This document shows positions 1 to 9,961 of a DNA stretch of 44,848 bases, in pieces. Location of the stretch: NCBI GenBank assembly GCA_024763175.1, contig JANTGA010000004.1, forward strand, positions 1 through 44,848, read 5' to 3'. The translations under genes and the position numbers were made by a program. The first letter of the stretch is position 1; every line of letters begins with the position of its first letter. The DNA comes from Sulfurovum sp. (lineage in GTDB: Bacteria > Campylobacterota > Campylobacteria > Campylobacterales > Sulfurovaceae). The notes under the pieces are model-generated. The model searched no databases. It was given only the letters and a program-made list of their open reading frames with translations, and had not been told where the DNA came from.

Positions 1-1743
1 TCCAACCAAAGCAGTGAAGCGATCCATAATACGACAGCAGACGCTTCGGTCCTGACCGCAGCTGACCTCGAAGAGAGTGGAGACCGGACTGTCGCTGAGG
101 CGATCAGCCATGTCGCGGGGATCACACTCTCCAGCAATGGTGGCCCGGGACAACCCAACAGCCTCTTCATGCGCGGACAGTCTGCGGGGAGTATCCTGAT
201 ACTCCTCGACGGAATGCGCCTCAATGACCCCAGTAGCACAGATGGGCGGGCTATGATCGAGAACCTGATGATAGACGATATCGCTCAGATAGAGATCATC
301 AAAGGCGGAAGCAGCAGTACTTGGGGCGGTCATGCCAGTGCCGGTGTCATCAATATTATCACCAAGAGCACAACCCAAAAAGGCTTTCATGGCAGAGCAC
401 AACTCAATGGCGGCAGCTATGGCACCAAAGGGGGCAGCGCCTCTCTCTCTTATGGCGGCGAGAAGCTGACGGCACAACTCTTCGCTTCCTATCTCGACAG
501 TGACAGTTTTTCAGCATTGGCGCCACGGGATGCTGAGAGTGATGGCTATACCAACAAGACGCTCAATCTCAAAGTCGGTTATGCCTTCAATGAAAACAAT
601 CGTGTTGATTTTTCCTACTATCTCGTCGATGCAGATGGGAAATACGATGACGCCTTTTCTGAGCTACTTGCCAATGATCCCTACTCTCACTACACTTCCA
701 AACAAGAAAATTATCATCTCAAGTATCACTATGAAAATGATACTTTCGACAGTGTCAACAGCGCCAGCAGGGGGACGTTCGACCGAAACTATTTTACCAA
801 CAGTGCCGGAGAAGCTGAAAACCAATACCAATCCACCATCAAAGAGTTCACGTCTGTCAACAGTTACCGCTACCACAAAGGCAAAGTAGTTCTCGGCCTC
901 GAAGCCAAAGAGGTCGACGGGATGAACAACTATATCTCATCCTACCCTTCGGCACCATCACAATCACTCTACAAAAACCGTGCAGTTTTCCTCTCCAATC
1001 TCTATCGCTATGATGCTGACACACTGCTCGAAACAAACCTGCGCTATGACTACTTCGATGCATTTAAAAATGAGACAACCTACAAAATAGGGCTCAAGCA
1101 TAACTATCACTTCCTGGAGGGTTTTACGACAAGGGCCAACTACTATACGGCGTATAATTCACCCAGTGCTTACCAACTCGCCAATGCCGCCCTGGGCGAG
1201 CTGCTCAAGCCCAGTTACTCCAAGGGCTTTGATATCTCAGCAAACTACAAAGAGTTGCTCAGTGTGAGCTATTTCAACACAGCCGTAGACAACCCTATCG
1301 ATTATGATATGGATCGATTTGGCTATTACAATGTTGGAGGCAAAGAGAAATTCAGCGGAGTGGAAGTCAGCAGCCGATACAAAATAGCCAGTCTCGGCTT
1401 GGTACTGGGTGCCAACTTCACCCACCTCATCACCTATGAATCCTATAATACGACTGCACTCTCCAACCGCGCCAAAGATACGGCAAATGTCTCTGCAGAC
1501 TACTACACCCTCAACAACATGCACTTTGGTATTGCAGGACAATACATCGGAGACAGGATCGATGTCAGCCAAGAGCAGACCGGCAACTACACAGTATGGA
1601 ATCTCAACTTTGATATGACATTTGCCCGGGACTTTAAACTCTCCATCAATGCCAAAAATATCTTCAACAAAGCGTATGAAAGTGTCTATGGCTACGCTTC
1701 AGAGGGACGTTCTGCCTATGCCAAGGTCAGCTATACGTTTTGA
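1..1743 (+). CDS. TonB-dependent outer membrane receptor (5' truncated by window edge)
   Basis: Frame is open from base 1 (SNQSSEAIHNTTADASVLTAADLEESGDRTVAEAISHVAGITLSSNGGPGQPNSLFMRG...), a plug domain, followed by a beta-barrel ending in aromatic F (KVSYTF). Confidence 0.93.
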   Translation, partial: SNQSSEAIHNTTADASVLTAADLEESGDRTVAEAISHVAGITLSSNGGPGQPNSLFMRGQSAGSILILLDGMRLNDPSSTDGRAMIENLMIDDIAQIEIIKGGSSSTWGGHASAGVINIITKSTTQKGFHGRAQLNGGSYGTKGGSASLSYGGEKLTAQLFASYLDSDSFSALAPRDAESDGYTNKTLNLKVGYAFNENNRVDFSYYLVDADGKYDDAFSELLANDPYSHYTSKQENYHLKYHYENDTFDSVNSASRGTFDRNYFTNSAGEAENQYQSTIKEFTSVNSYRYHKGKVVLGLEAKEVDGMNNYISSYPSAPSQSLYKNRAVFLSNLYRYDADTLLETNLRYDYFDAFKNETTYKIGLKHNYHFLEGFTTRANYYTAYNSPSAYQLANAALGELLKPSYSKGFDISANYKELLSVSYFNTAVDNPIDYDMDRFGYYNVGGKEKFSGVEVSSRYKIASLGLVLGANFTHLITYESYNTTALSNRAKDTANVSADYYTLNNMHFGIAGQYIGDRIDVSQEQTGNYTVWNLNFDMTFARDFKLSINAKNIFNKAYESVYGYASEGRSAYAKVSYTF

Positions 1744-1829
1744 TCTTTGACTGCGTCCGATCAAGGATTCTTCGCTTATACTGCCTCTCAAGAGGTAGTA
1801 CCTATAGGTTTTGTCCGCTATAATTAGCT

Positions 1830-3197
1830 ATGAAAAAATTCTTCAGTAAAGTTTTGTTATTTGTCGCTATGGGGTGGATACTCACACTCTCCTTGGCTAT
1901 CGCTGCCTCCCCCCAAAGCGGAGCCCCATGGGTCGTCTCTGCATCGCTCTATCCAGACAAAAAGAGTGCGATGCCTCAAGTCGACTACACCCGGGAATAC
2001 AGGCATATCAATCTACCCGAATTCTGGATCGATAGGTTGAGATATCCTGATCGAGAGATAATGGGTATCCAACAGATAGAACAGTTCAATGCTCAAACGG
2101 CGCATTTGAAAAAACTGACCTATCCTCCTCAGGATTTCAACACGAGCTATTCGGGTGACTGGGTCGGAGACAAGCTGGCCAGGCAGTTTGCTTTTTTGGC
2201 TATCAGGGCTTTTTATCTGGAAAATGGACGACCTATCGACAAGCGTATACTCCCCTCACTCTGGCAGAATTGTGCTTTTGATACGATCCCCGAAACGATC
2301 ACTGCCCGTTATGCCCTTGTCGTACGCTATGCCAACCATCGCCTCAGCCCCTCAGCGCAGACACTCCTCAAAAAACCGGGTCAGCGCTATTTTGACCGCA
2401 ATCAAAATGCCGCACTGGATATCGGTACACCCTTGGCCATCCTGCATCAGAGTGCAGACAAAAAGTGGTATTTCTCTCTCTCCTCAAGCAGTTATGGCTG
2501 GATAGCGGCAGAGGATATTGCTTTTGCTACCCGCGAAGAGATGCTCAGATTTTCAAGAAGCAGGAATTTCATCACAACGATCAATCCCAAAAATGCACTC
2601 TTCATCAAAGGACGTTATGAAAATTTCGTACGGATGGGTGTTCGACTCCCCTATATCGGCAAACTGGGAGAGAAGGCAGAGGTGCAGATCCCCGCGCGCG
2701 ACAGTGACGGTAACCTGACATTGCAAAGCGCTGAGCTCCAGACAAGCGATATTCACCTGGGTTATCTCCCCTATACGCCGCGCACGATCATCAGGCAAGC
2801 CTTCAAATTTCTCAATGCGCCCTATGGCTGGGGCGGAATGTTCGGAGAGCAGGATTGCTCCAAATTTCTGCAGCAGATCTACAGTACAGTCGGCATCCTC
2901 CTGCCAAGAAACTCCGGAGATCAGGAACTGGCCGGCAAGCCCCTCGTTAGATTTGACAGCAACACCAAAGCACGTATCAAAACACTGATAGAGAGAGGCG
3001 AACCGGGTACCACCCTCCTTCATCTTCCGGGTCATATCATGCTCTATCTCGGGAGTTACAAAGGGGCACCCTATATGATTCACACTGTCTGGGGAGCAGT
3101 CAAAGGGAAAAATCCCATTGCCAAAACTGCCGTCACCAGCGTTTTTTTCAAGCACTATATCGACAAGATGGATACGGCGATCACCATCGAGCCATAA
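1830..3197 (+). CDS. SH3-domain NlpC/P60 (C40) family cell-wall peptidase, exported
   Basis: Signal peptide; SH3-like segments; NlpC/P60 core 'PYGWGGMFGEQDCSKFLQQIYSTVGILLPRNSGDQ' and 'LHLPGHIMLYLG'. Confidence 0.85.
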   Translation: MKKFFSKVLLFVAMGWILTLSLAIAASPQSGAPWVVSASLYPDKKSAMPQVDYTREYRHINLPEFWIDRLRYPDREIMGIQQIEQFNAQTAHLKKLTYPPQDFNTSYSGDWVGDKLARQFAFLAIRAFYLENGRPIDKRILPSLWQNCAFDTIPETITARYALVVRYANHRLSPSAQTLLKKPGQRYFDRNQNAALDIGTPLAILHQSADKKWYFSLSSSSYGWIAAEDIAFATREEMLRFSRSRNFITTINPKNALFIKGRYENFVRMGVRLPYIGKLGEKAEVQIPARDSDGNLTLQSAELQTSDIHLGYLPYTPRTIIRQAFKFLNAPYGWGGMFGEQDCSKFLQQIYSTVGILLPRNSGDQELAGKPLVRFDSNTKARIKTLIERGEPGTTLLHLPGHIMLYLGSYKGAPYMIHTVWGAVKGKNPIAKTAVTSVFFKHYIDKMDTAITIEP

Positions 3198-3204
3198 TTG
3201 CCCT

Positions 3205-3783
3205 ATGAAAAAGAATACTCTGCTCCGACTCCTCCCTGACTGGTTTATCCGCTACAAATTTGTCAACTCACTCTTCCTTGGCCTGAGTGTCGGCGCCATC
3301 TTCACGATCTATGCTCCGCTCGATCCCTCTATCTATTCACTCGGCGGTGTGACACTGGCAATCGCGATGCTGATCGTAGCGCGTCTCTACCATCGTATCA
3401 TGACGATCTCCTGGTTTTTTCGGATTTCGCTCTTCGTCGAAGCGATACTCTTTGTGGCTATCTGTTACTTTCTCATCTTCCCCTACACTTATGAGACTGC
3501 CCTGCTTGTCTATGTCGGCTATCAGGTCACGTTTATCTTCGGCAGCTACCTCGTCCGCGCCGAAACACTGCTGCTCCCCTCAGACCTGCTCCTTACCCGG
3601 CTCGATACTGCCAAGCAGCTGGGCTACCTCATCGGTATGGCTGCTTCCTATCTCTTCTATCAACTGATCGCCTACTATGGCATCACCGGCAACCAAGACA
3701 AAGTTTATGATCTGCACTATCTCCTGCTGCTGACTGAAGCCGTTGTGATCTGGCTGATACTCAAAAGTTTCAAAAAGCATTAA
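3205..3783 (+). CDS. Multi-pass integral membrane protein of unknown function
   Basis: 193-aa hydrophobic ORF. ATG at 3205 just after the preceding stop is preferred over the overlapping 3118 start. Confidence 0.7.
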   Translation: MKKNTLLRLLPDWFIRYKFVNSLFLGLSVGAIFTIYAPLDPSIYSLGGVTLAIAMLIVARLYHRIMTISWFFRISLFVEAILFVAICYFLIFPYTYETALLVYVGYQVTFIFGSYLVRAETLLLPSDLLLTRLDTAKQLGYLIGMAASYLFYQLIAYYGITGNQDKVYDLHYLLLLTEAVVIWLILKSFKKH

Positions 3784-3833
3784 TATATTATTTGATATGA
3801 TACACTATTCTACCAAGAGAAAGGGCCATTATA

Positions 3834-4256
3834 ATGTCAGGGAAAAAAGGGAAGTTATGGATCACAGGGATACTTTTGTCAGTATCTTCTACGACATATG
3901 CTGATATCGATCTTCACGAGGGAATGTGGGAGATCACCAACAAGATCGAAATGAGCGGTATACCGATCAAACTGCCCGACACCAAAGTCTCGCAATGCAT
4001 CACCAAAGAAAAGATCATACCTAAGTCAAACAAAAAGATCAACAAGCACTGTACCATATCCGAGCAGAAGATCGAAGGTGATACAGTCACCTGGAAAATG
4101 CAGTGCGCCAAAAAGGTAGCGTCTCAAGGCACTGTCACGTATCATGGCGACACCCTTGAAGGTATCATCAACAGCAGTTCAGAAGTCCCCAATCTGGGAA
4201 CAATAGAGATGGCTATTCATCTAAGCGGCAAACGAACCGGAGAGTGCAGCAAATAG
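3834..4256 (+). CDS. DUF3617-like exported protein
   Basis: Signal peptide followed by 'DLHEGMWEITNKIEMSGIP...VSQCITKE' and conserved Cys; RBS AAGGG upstream. Confidence 0.7.
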   Translation: MSGKKGKLWITGILLSVSSTTYADIDLHEGMWEITNKIEMSGIPIKLPDTKVSQCITKEKIIPKSNKKINKHCTISEQKIEGDTVTWKMQCAKKVASQGTVTYHGDTLEGIINSSSEVPNLGTIEMAIHLSGKRTGECSK

Positions 4257-4276
4257 TGAGAAAAATCCCACTATTT
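4251..4276. terminator. Hairpin AAATAGTG-N10-CACTATTT between convergent genes
   Basis: Perfect 8-bp inverted repeat at 4251-4258/4269-4276, overlapping the DUF3617 stop, facing eda. Confidence 0.5.
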
Positions 4277-4278
4277 CT

Positions 4279-4902
4279 CTAAACGATACTATCCAGTGCC
4301 TCCCGGCACAATCGCGTGATCTCTTCAAATCGCTGCTCCCGTATCACCTGCCCGGGCACGATCCAGCTGCCACCGACACAGAGGACATTTTCCAGTCCCA
4401 GAAAATCATTGAGATTGCTCAGCTTGACACCACCGGTGGGACAGAAGCGCATCTGGGAAAAGGGCCCGCCAAAGGCTTTGAGGGCATCGACACCGCCTGC
4501 GACAGTCGCTGGGAAGAGTTTGCAGTGGGTAAAACCATTGTTTTGTGCCAGCATCACTTCCGAAGCCGTCCCGACACCGGGGATGAGTGCGATATCCAGA
4601 TCACGGGAGCGCTGCATCAGCGCTTCACTGATACCGGGCGTGAAAACAAATTGCGAACCGTAATCGACTGCTTTTTGAAAACCTTCAGCATTCACCACTG
4701 TCCCTGCTCCCACATGCATCTGAGGCATCGCCCCGGCTATCGCTTCGATCGAAGGGAGACCGGCATCTGTACGCAGGGTGATCTCCATCACAGCGATCCC
4801 CCCTTCGAGAAGCGCTTCCGCCAGAGGCAGGGCATCCTCTACCCGCTCCAGTGCTATGACCGGGACTATCGGAGAGACCTCCATCACTTCTCTGGCCGTC
4901 AT
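4279..4902 (-). CDS. eda: 2-dehydro-3-deoxy-phosphogluconate (KDPG) aldolase
   Basis: 'GGIAVMEITLRTDAGLPSIEAI', 'VGAGTVVN', 'HCKLFPATVAGG', 'RFCPTGGV'; adjacent to edd. Confidence 0.95.
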   Translation of the reverse strand: MTAREVMEVSPIVPVIALERVEDALPLAEALLEGGIAVMEITLRTDAGLPSIEAIAGAMPQMHVGAGTVVNAEGFQKAVDYGSQFVFTPGISEALMQRSRDLDIALIPGVGTASEVMLAQNNGFTHCKLFPATVAGGVDALKAFGGPFSQMRFCPTGGVKLSNLNDFLGLENVLCVGGSWIVPGQVIREQRFEEITRLCREALDSIV

Positions 4903-6734
4903 GCTCTCTCCTCACCACTGAGATCGAAGAGCGAAGCACCCTCTTCTGCGCTGCCGACCGATTGGCGCATCGAGACGAAAAGTTCCCGGCCAAAGCCGTG
5001 ACGGTTGGCCGAGAGATCCGGTACAGAGATCTCACGTTTTTCCAGCTCTCCATCCTCCAGCAAGACTTCGATCGTACCGTTCATCACATCAAAGCGGATC
5101 CTGTCTCCATCGACTATCCTGGCGATCATACCGCCTGCAGCTGCTTCGGGACTCATATGTATCGCTGAGGGCACTTTGCCCGAAGCACCCGACATCCTGC
5201 CATCAGTGATAATCGCGACTTTGTACCCTTTGTCCTGCAGGACACCCAGCGGGGTCATCAAGCCATGCAGTTCCGGCATACCGTTGGATTTGGGGCCCTG
5301 ATAGCGGACGACAGCGATGAAGTCCTTCTCCAGCTCCCCTTTTTTGAAAGCAGCCTGAAGTGCCTCCTGTGTCTCAAAAACCATCGCCGGTGCTTCGACA
5401 AGGAGATGTTCTGCCTTGAGGGCAGAGGTTTTGATCATACTGCGGCCCAGTATACCGCTGAGGAGTTTCAGCCCTCCCTCTTGGCTGAAAGGCTCCACGC
5501 ACGAAGCGACGACTGCTTCGTCTCTCGACTCTCTGGGACCTTGGGCAAAATGCAGAATACCGCTTCGCAGCTCTGGCTCCACGATATAGCGCTCCAATCC
5601 TCTGCCCACAACCGTCTCGACATCCGCATGCAGCAGACCCGCCTCGATCAGCTGTGCGATCACGACGCTCATGCCGCCGGACTCACGGAAGGCGTTGACA
5701 TCCGCTGTACCATTGGGGTAGAGTTTGCAGAGCAGCGGGATCACTTTGGAGAGGGCATCGAAGTCATCCCAAGTCAGGACGATCCCCGCCGCACGTGCCA
5801 TCGCGATCAGGTGGATCGTATGGTTGGTTGATCCGCCCGTCGCCATCAGGCCGATGATCGCATTGACAAAACTCCGCTCATCGACGATCTCAGCGATCGG
5901 CTTGTAATGGCCGGAAATCTCCGTCATCGCGACGATCTGCTTCGCCGCCTCTTCGGTCAGTGCTTCTCTCAGTGCTGTATTGGTATTGACAAAGGAGCTG
6001 TTGGGCAGCTGCAGACCCATCATCTCCAGCAGCATCTGGTTGGAGTTGGCTGTTCCGTAGAAAGTACAGGTACCGCTGCTGTGATAAGAAGCTGACTCTG
6101 CTTTGAGCAGTTCTGCTTCACTCACTTTGCCCTGGGCAAACTCCTGTCGAATGCGCGCCTTTTCGGCATTGCTGATCCCCGAAGGCATCGGACCGGCAGG
6201 CACGAAGATCCCGGGAAGGTGGCCGAAAGACAAGGCACCGATCAGCAGACCCGGCACGATCTTGTCACAGACACCCAGATAGATCGCGCCGTCAAAGACA
6301 TTGTGCGAAAGTCCGATCGCTGTACCCATCGCGATGTTGTCACGGCTAAAGAGGCTCAGCTCCATTCCAGGCTGTGATTGCGTGACACCGTCACACATCG
6401 CAGGTACACCGCCTGCCACTTGACAAGTCGCTCCCTCTTCAAGCAATCTTCGCTTGATGAGTGCCGGATACAGTTTGTAGGGTTCGTGAGCGGAAAGCAT
6501 ATCATTGTACGCCGTAACGATCCCGATATTGGGCTTTTCCAGTGCTGCAAGGGCACCCTTTTCGTATTGATCCATCGGTGCCATTGCGTGGGCGAGATTG
6601 CTGCATCCCAGCTTTTGGCGATTGACGCCGTGTCTTTTGGCTGCTTCGATGCGTGAGAGATAGATCTCCCTGCTCTTATGTGAACGTGTCACGATCTGAT
6701 CGGTGACTTTTTTGATGATCTCATTCATGCGCAA
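4899..6734 (-). CDS. edd: Phosphogluconate dehydratase
   Basis: IlvD/Edd motifs 'VTAYNDMLSAHEPY', 'CDKIVPGLLIGALSFGHLPGIFVPAGPM', 'ITDGRMSGASGKVPSAIHMSPEA'. Confidence 0.97.
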   Translation of the reverse strand: MRMNEIIKKVTDQIVTRSHKSREIYLSRIEAAKRHGVNRQKLGCSNLAHAMAPMDQYEKGALAALEKPNIGIVTAYNDMLSAHEPYKLYPALIKRRLLEEGATCQVAGGVPAMCDGVTQSQPGMELSLFSRDNIAMGTAIGLSHNVFDGAIYLGVCDKIVPGLLIGALSFGHLPGIFVPAGPMPSGISNAEKARIRQEFAQGKVSEAELLKAESASYHSSGTCTFYGTANSNQMLLEMMGLQLPNSSFVNTNTALREALTEEAAKQIVAMTEISGHYKPIAEIVDERSFVNAIIGLMATGGSTNHTIHLIAMARAAGIVLTWDDFDALSKVIPLLCKLYPNGTADVNAFRESGGMSVVIAQLIEAGLLHADVETVVGRGLERYIVEPELRSGILHFAQGPRESRDEAVVASCVEPFSQEGGLKLLSGILGRSMIKTSALKAEHLLVEAPAMVFETQEALQAAFKKGELEKDFIAVVRYQGPKSNGMPELHGLMTPLGVLQDKGYKVAIITDGRMSGASGKVPSAIHMSPEAAAGGMIARIVDGDRIRFDVMNGTIEVLLEDGELEKREISVPDLSANRHGFGRELFVSMRQSVGSAEEGASLFDLSGEERA

Positions 6735-7429
6735 TATACCTCCAGCTCTTTTTGGTTCTGTTTGAGGATCGACCGGATCGGCATCGCGAGACTGTCCTCT
6801 CCGCTCATCGCCTCTTCATAGACTGCACGTTTCGACTCTCCCTCAAAATGCAAATAGAGATGTGCCGCACTCAGGATCGCCCGCCGTGTCAGGCTCATGC
6901 GCCAGTGGGGTGCAGTATCGGGCTTGATCGCGATACAATTTGACGGGTTGTCCAGATCGAGCCCCTCTTCCAGTCGGGAGTTGTCTGGGAAGAGCGAAGC
7001 AGTGTGCGCATCGCCGCCCATTCCCAGCACCAAAACATCGATAGGCATCAGCTCTGCCTCTACCTTCTCGCTGCACATTCTCTCGGCATCTACGGCTGAG
7101 ATGCCATCGATATAGAGACTGGAAAACCCCGCTCTCTTCGCCTCCTCTTGAAGCAGCGTATCCTTGACCAGCAGCTCATTGCTGTCAGCATGTGCAGGAT
7201 CGACCCATCGCTCATCGCAGAGGCCAACGGTCACCTTTTCCCATGGCAGTTTCATTTTTCGCAACGCTTCAAAGAGTGCCCTGGGTGTACTCCCGCCGGA
7301 GACAAGCAGTGTCGCACTGCCTCTGGTTTCGATCGCATCTCGGAGATTGTCGGCGATCCTCTGCGCCAGAGTCTTCGCCAGCACATCAGAGTGTTCGAAA
7401 CGATGCAGGTGAACCTTAGAGTTCATCAT
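6725..7429 (-). CDS. pgl: 6-phosphogluconolactonase
   Basis: 'LLVSGGSTPRALFEAL', 'VGLCDERWVDPAHADSN', 'LGMGGDAHTASLFP'. Start at 7429 is preferred (SD AGGAG), rather than 7447. Confidence 0.93.
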   Translation of the reverse strand: MMNSKVHLHRFEHSDVLAKTLAQRIADNLRDAIETRGSATLLVSGGSTPRALFEALRKMKLPWEKVTVGLCDERWVDPAHADSNELLVKDTLLQEEAKRAGFSSLYIDGISAVDAERMCSEKVEAELMPIDVLVLGMGGDAHTASLFPDNSRLEEGLDLDNPSNCIAIKPDTAPHWRMSLTRRAILSAAHLYLHFEGESKRAVYEEAMSGEDSLAMPIRSILKQNQKELEVYCA

Positions 7430-8882
7430 GCCAACTCCTGCCGTCACGCTCGATCATTGCGATCGCCGCGCTCGGTCCGTCACTTCCTGCACTGTAACTC
7501 TTCATCGGTACGATATTGTCTTCCCATCCCTCCAGGATCACATCAGCCCATTTCCATGCTGCCTCCACTTCATCAAGGCGCATAAAGAGGGTCGGGTTGG
7601 AGCGGATCACATCGAGCATCAAGCGCTCATAGGCTTCGGGCTTACGCTCGGCGTTGAGCGGTGCGTTGAGCTCCAGGTCGACCTGCTGTAGACGCATCTG
7701 TTCTGTGAGGCCCGGGATCTTGTTCATCAGTTTGAGCTTGATGCTTTCGTTGGGCTGCAGGGAGATGACCAGTGTATTTTGTGAGATACAGCGCCCTTTG
7801 TTGGCGAAGATCGAGTAGGGGATCGATTTGAAACGGATAATGATCTCTGAGTTTCTCTCGCGCATACGTTTGCCGCTGCGAATATAGAACGGTACGCCGT
7901 TCCAACGCCAATTGTCGATATCGACACGGATCGCAGCAAAGGTTTCTGTGTTGCTGTTCTCTACACCGACACCCTCTTTGTACCCGGGCACAGACTCTCC
8001 GTGGCTGGAGCCGTGTGTATACTGTGCGCGCACAGTTTTCTGCTCGATGTCAGTCGCTGTCATCGGGCGAAGCGAACGGAGTACTTTGACCTTCTCATCC
8101 CGCACACTGTCGGCATCGAGTGAACAGGGCGGCTCCATTGCGACGAGGCAGAGCAGCTGCAGGAGGTGGTTTTGGATCATATCGCGCATCGCGCCATAGT
8201 CATCATAATACCCCCAGCGTCCTTCGACTCCGACACTCTCGGCGACGGTGATTTGCACATGGTCGATGTTGCTCGCATCCCAAAGCGGCATAAAGATACG
8301 GTTGGAGAAGCGCAGCGCCATGATATTCTGTACAGTATCCTTGCCCAGATAGTGGTCGATACGATAGACTTGCGACTCGTTAAAATAGTTCAAAACTTCG
8401 ATGTTGATCGCTCGTGAAGACTCAAGGTCCCGCCCGATCGGCTTTTCCAGCACGACACGGCTCTGCGGCGTGATCAGCTCCCAGTGCTTGAGTGCTTTGC
8501 AGATCGCGCCAAAGAAATCGGGTGCTGTAGAGAGGTAGTTGACCCGCTCACGCTCAGGATGAAGATCGAGCATCTCCTTGAGGCTCTGATAGCTCCCTTC
8601 GTCAGCCAGGTCCACCTTGACCACCTGCATCTTCTTGGCAAAATCTGCAAAGCGTGCTTCGTCGAACTCTCCCTTTTTCAGGAATTCGTGCATCTTTGAT
8701 TCGACCAGTGCGATATGCTCGTCGTTACTCATCTCCCGTCGTGTTACAGTCAGGATACGACTTTGGTGATTGAGATAACCGTCGTTAAAAAGGTGGTAAA
8801 GTGCCGGCATCAGCTTCCGAAAAGCCAAGTCTCCATGGCCGCCAAATATAATAATATCACATAAATTTTCTGTTTCGCTCAT
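7416..8882 (-). CDS. zwf: Glucose-6-phosphate 1-dehydrogenase
   Basis: 'IFGGHGDLAFRKLMPALYHL', active-site 'RIDHYLGKDTVQNIMALRFSN'. Confidence 0.97.
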   Translation of the reverse strand: MSETENLCDIIIFGGHGDLAFRKLMPALYHLFNDGYLNHQSRILTVTRREMSNDEHIALVESKMHEFLKKGEFDEARFADFAKKMQVVKVDLADEGSYQSLKEMLDLHPERERVNYLSTAPDFFGAICKALKHWELITPQSRVVLEKPIGRDLESSRAINIEVLNYFNESQVYRIDHYLGKDTVQNIMALRFSNRIFMPLWDASNIDHVQITVAESVGVEGRWGYYDDYGAMRDMIQNHLLQLLCLVAMEPPCSLDADSVRDEKVKVLRSLRPMTATDIEQKTVRAQYTHGSSHGESVPGYKEGVGVENSNTETFAAIRVDIDNWRWNGVPFYIRSGKRMRERNSEIIIRFKSIPYSIFANKGRCISQNTLVISLQPNESIKLKLMNKIPGLTEQMRLQQVDLELNAPLNAERKPEAYERLMLDVIRSNPTLFMRLDEVEAAWKWADVILEGWEDNIVPMKSYSAGSDGPSAAIAMIERDGRSWHDEL

Positions 8883-8918
8883 TGTTTTACTCTCTATATT
8901 GGTTTTTTGGTTTCAGGC

Positions 8919-8924
8919 ATTGTA
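8919..8924 (-). promoter_or_regulatory. Candidate -10 (TACAAT) for zwf operon
   Basis: GATACAATG on the minus strand about 37 nt upstream of the zwf ATG. Confidence 0.4.
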
Positions 8925-9101
8925 TCGCGTTGATATTAAATTAAGGATACAAATGTCAGTGTTGGATGACTAAAAGTTAAACGCTGTTCAGCCTATCTAC
9001 ATCAGGAATAATATCCCGGTACTTTTGTCTATCACTACAGAGCTGAGACGACGATACTACATCTCCCTATCGCAGATTTTGCTTTATAAGCATCTTCCGT
9101 T

Positions 9102-9107
9102 TATAAT
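9102..9107 (+). promoter_or_regulatory. Candidate -10 TATAAT
   Basis: Consensus hexamer upstream of the ORF at 9134. Confidence 0.45.
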
Positions 9108-9133
9108 TAAAAAAACAGAAAAGGAGTCCATCG

Positions 9134-9472
9134 ATGTACTATCTATGCCATCAGCACAGAGAAGCTGATCTCTACAGGGAAGTCATCCCTGAAATCAGAC
9201 ACTTTTTCGCGAAGGTACGCCAGATCAAGCAGACCCTAGGCAATCCGCAAAGCGACCCCTATCTCAACCGCATCCAGCGGGAGCGGTGCAAGAACAATCT
9301 TTTTACCTTTGAAAAACTTGCACATGAGTTTGATAGGATCGAGAATCGCGATGACTATCTCCTGCTCCATCGTCAGCTGCAGAGATACCTGAAACTCCAT
9401 ACATCCGACCTCAAGAGAGTGCTAGGGAGAGAGTCAAGCAAGCCAATGACGCTTTTTATGTACTGTGGCTAA
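9134..9472 (+). CDS. Hypothetical protein (112 aa)
   Basis: AAGGAG RBS, TATAAT box upstream, 8-bp overlap with the next gene. Confidence 0.7.
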   Translation: MYYLCHQHREADLYREVIPEIRHFFAKVRQIKQTLGNPQSDPYLNRIQRERCKNNLFTFEKLAHEFDRIENRDDYLLLHRQLQRYLKLHTSDLKRVLGRESSKPMTLFMYCG

Positions 9473-9887
9473 ATATTCGCCCAACCTCCCCTGCCCCTGC
9501 GGCAGCGGCCAAAAATACAAAAAGTGTTGCGCCAGATACCACAAGGGGGCTCTTCCTGCCAACGCCCTCTTGTTGATGAAGTCACACTACAGTGCCTATG
9601 CTGTGGGAAACAGTGACTATATCATCAAAACGACGCACCCGGACAATCCCGACTATACAGATGACAGAAAAACCTGGAAAGCATCGATCAACCGTTTCTG
9701 TCGGGAGACACGGTTCGAGGGGCTGAAGATCATCGAATGGAGCGAAGTGGGAAGCGAAACCTTTGTTATATTCAACGCTGCACTCTCCGGCGGCGAGATG
9801 ATCGAGAGAAGTCGATTTCTCAACGAGCAAGGAAGCTGGCTCTATGTCGATGGGGAAATGCTGACCGGGAGTCCGTCAGACTCTTAG
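9465..9887 (+). CDS. YchJ-like SEC-C motif protein
   Basis: N-terminal SEC-C motif 'PCPCGSGQKYKKCCARYH' and 'ALLLMKSHYSAYAVGNSDYIIKTTHP', as in the YchJ family. Confidence 0.85.
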   Translation: MAKYSPNLPCPCGSGQKYKKCCARYHKGALPANALLLMKSHYSAYAVGNSDYIIKTTHPDNPDYTDDRKTWKASINRFCRETRFEGLKIIEWSEVGSETFVIFNAALSGGEMIERSRFLNEQGSWLYVDGEMLTGSPSDS

Positions 9888-9955
9888 CAGGATAATTTTA
9901 CTTTTTTTATTCTATCATGTCATTAACAATGATTATACATTAGATTTCTTTGTGC

Positions 9956-9961
9956 TATAAT
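9956..9961 (+). promoter_or_regulatory. Candidate -10 TATAAT for the flavoprotein gene
   Basis: 'tgtgcTATAATag', about 100 nt upstream of the ATG. Confidence 0.5.

Noticed and set aside
2553-3155. 200-aa minus-strand ORF
   Set aside because: Antisense shadow of the NlpC/P60 gene.
5265-5831. 188-aa plus-strand ORF antisense to edd
   Set aside because: Shadow ORF of edd; no domain signature.
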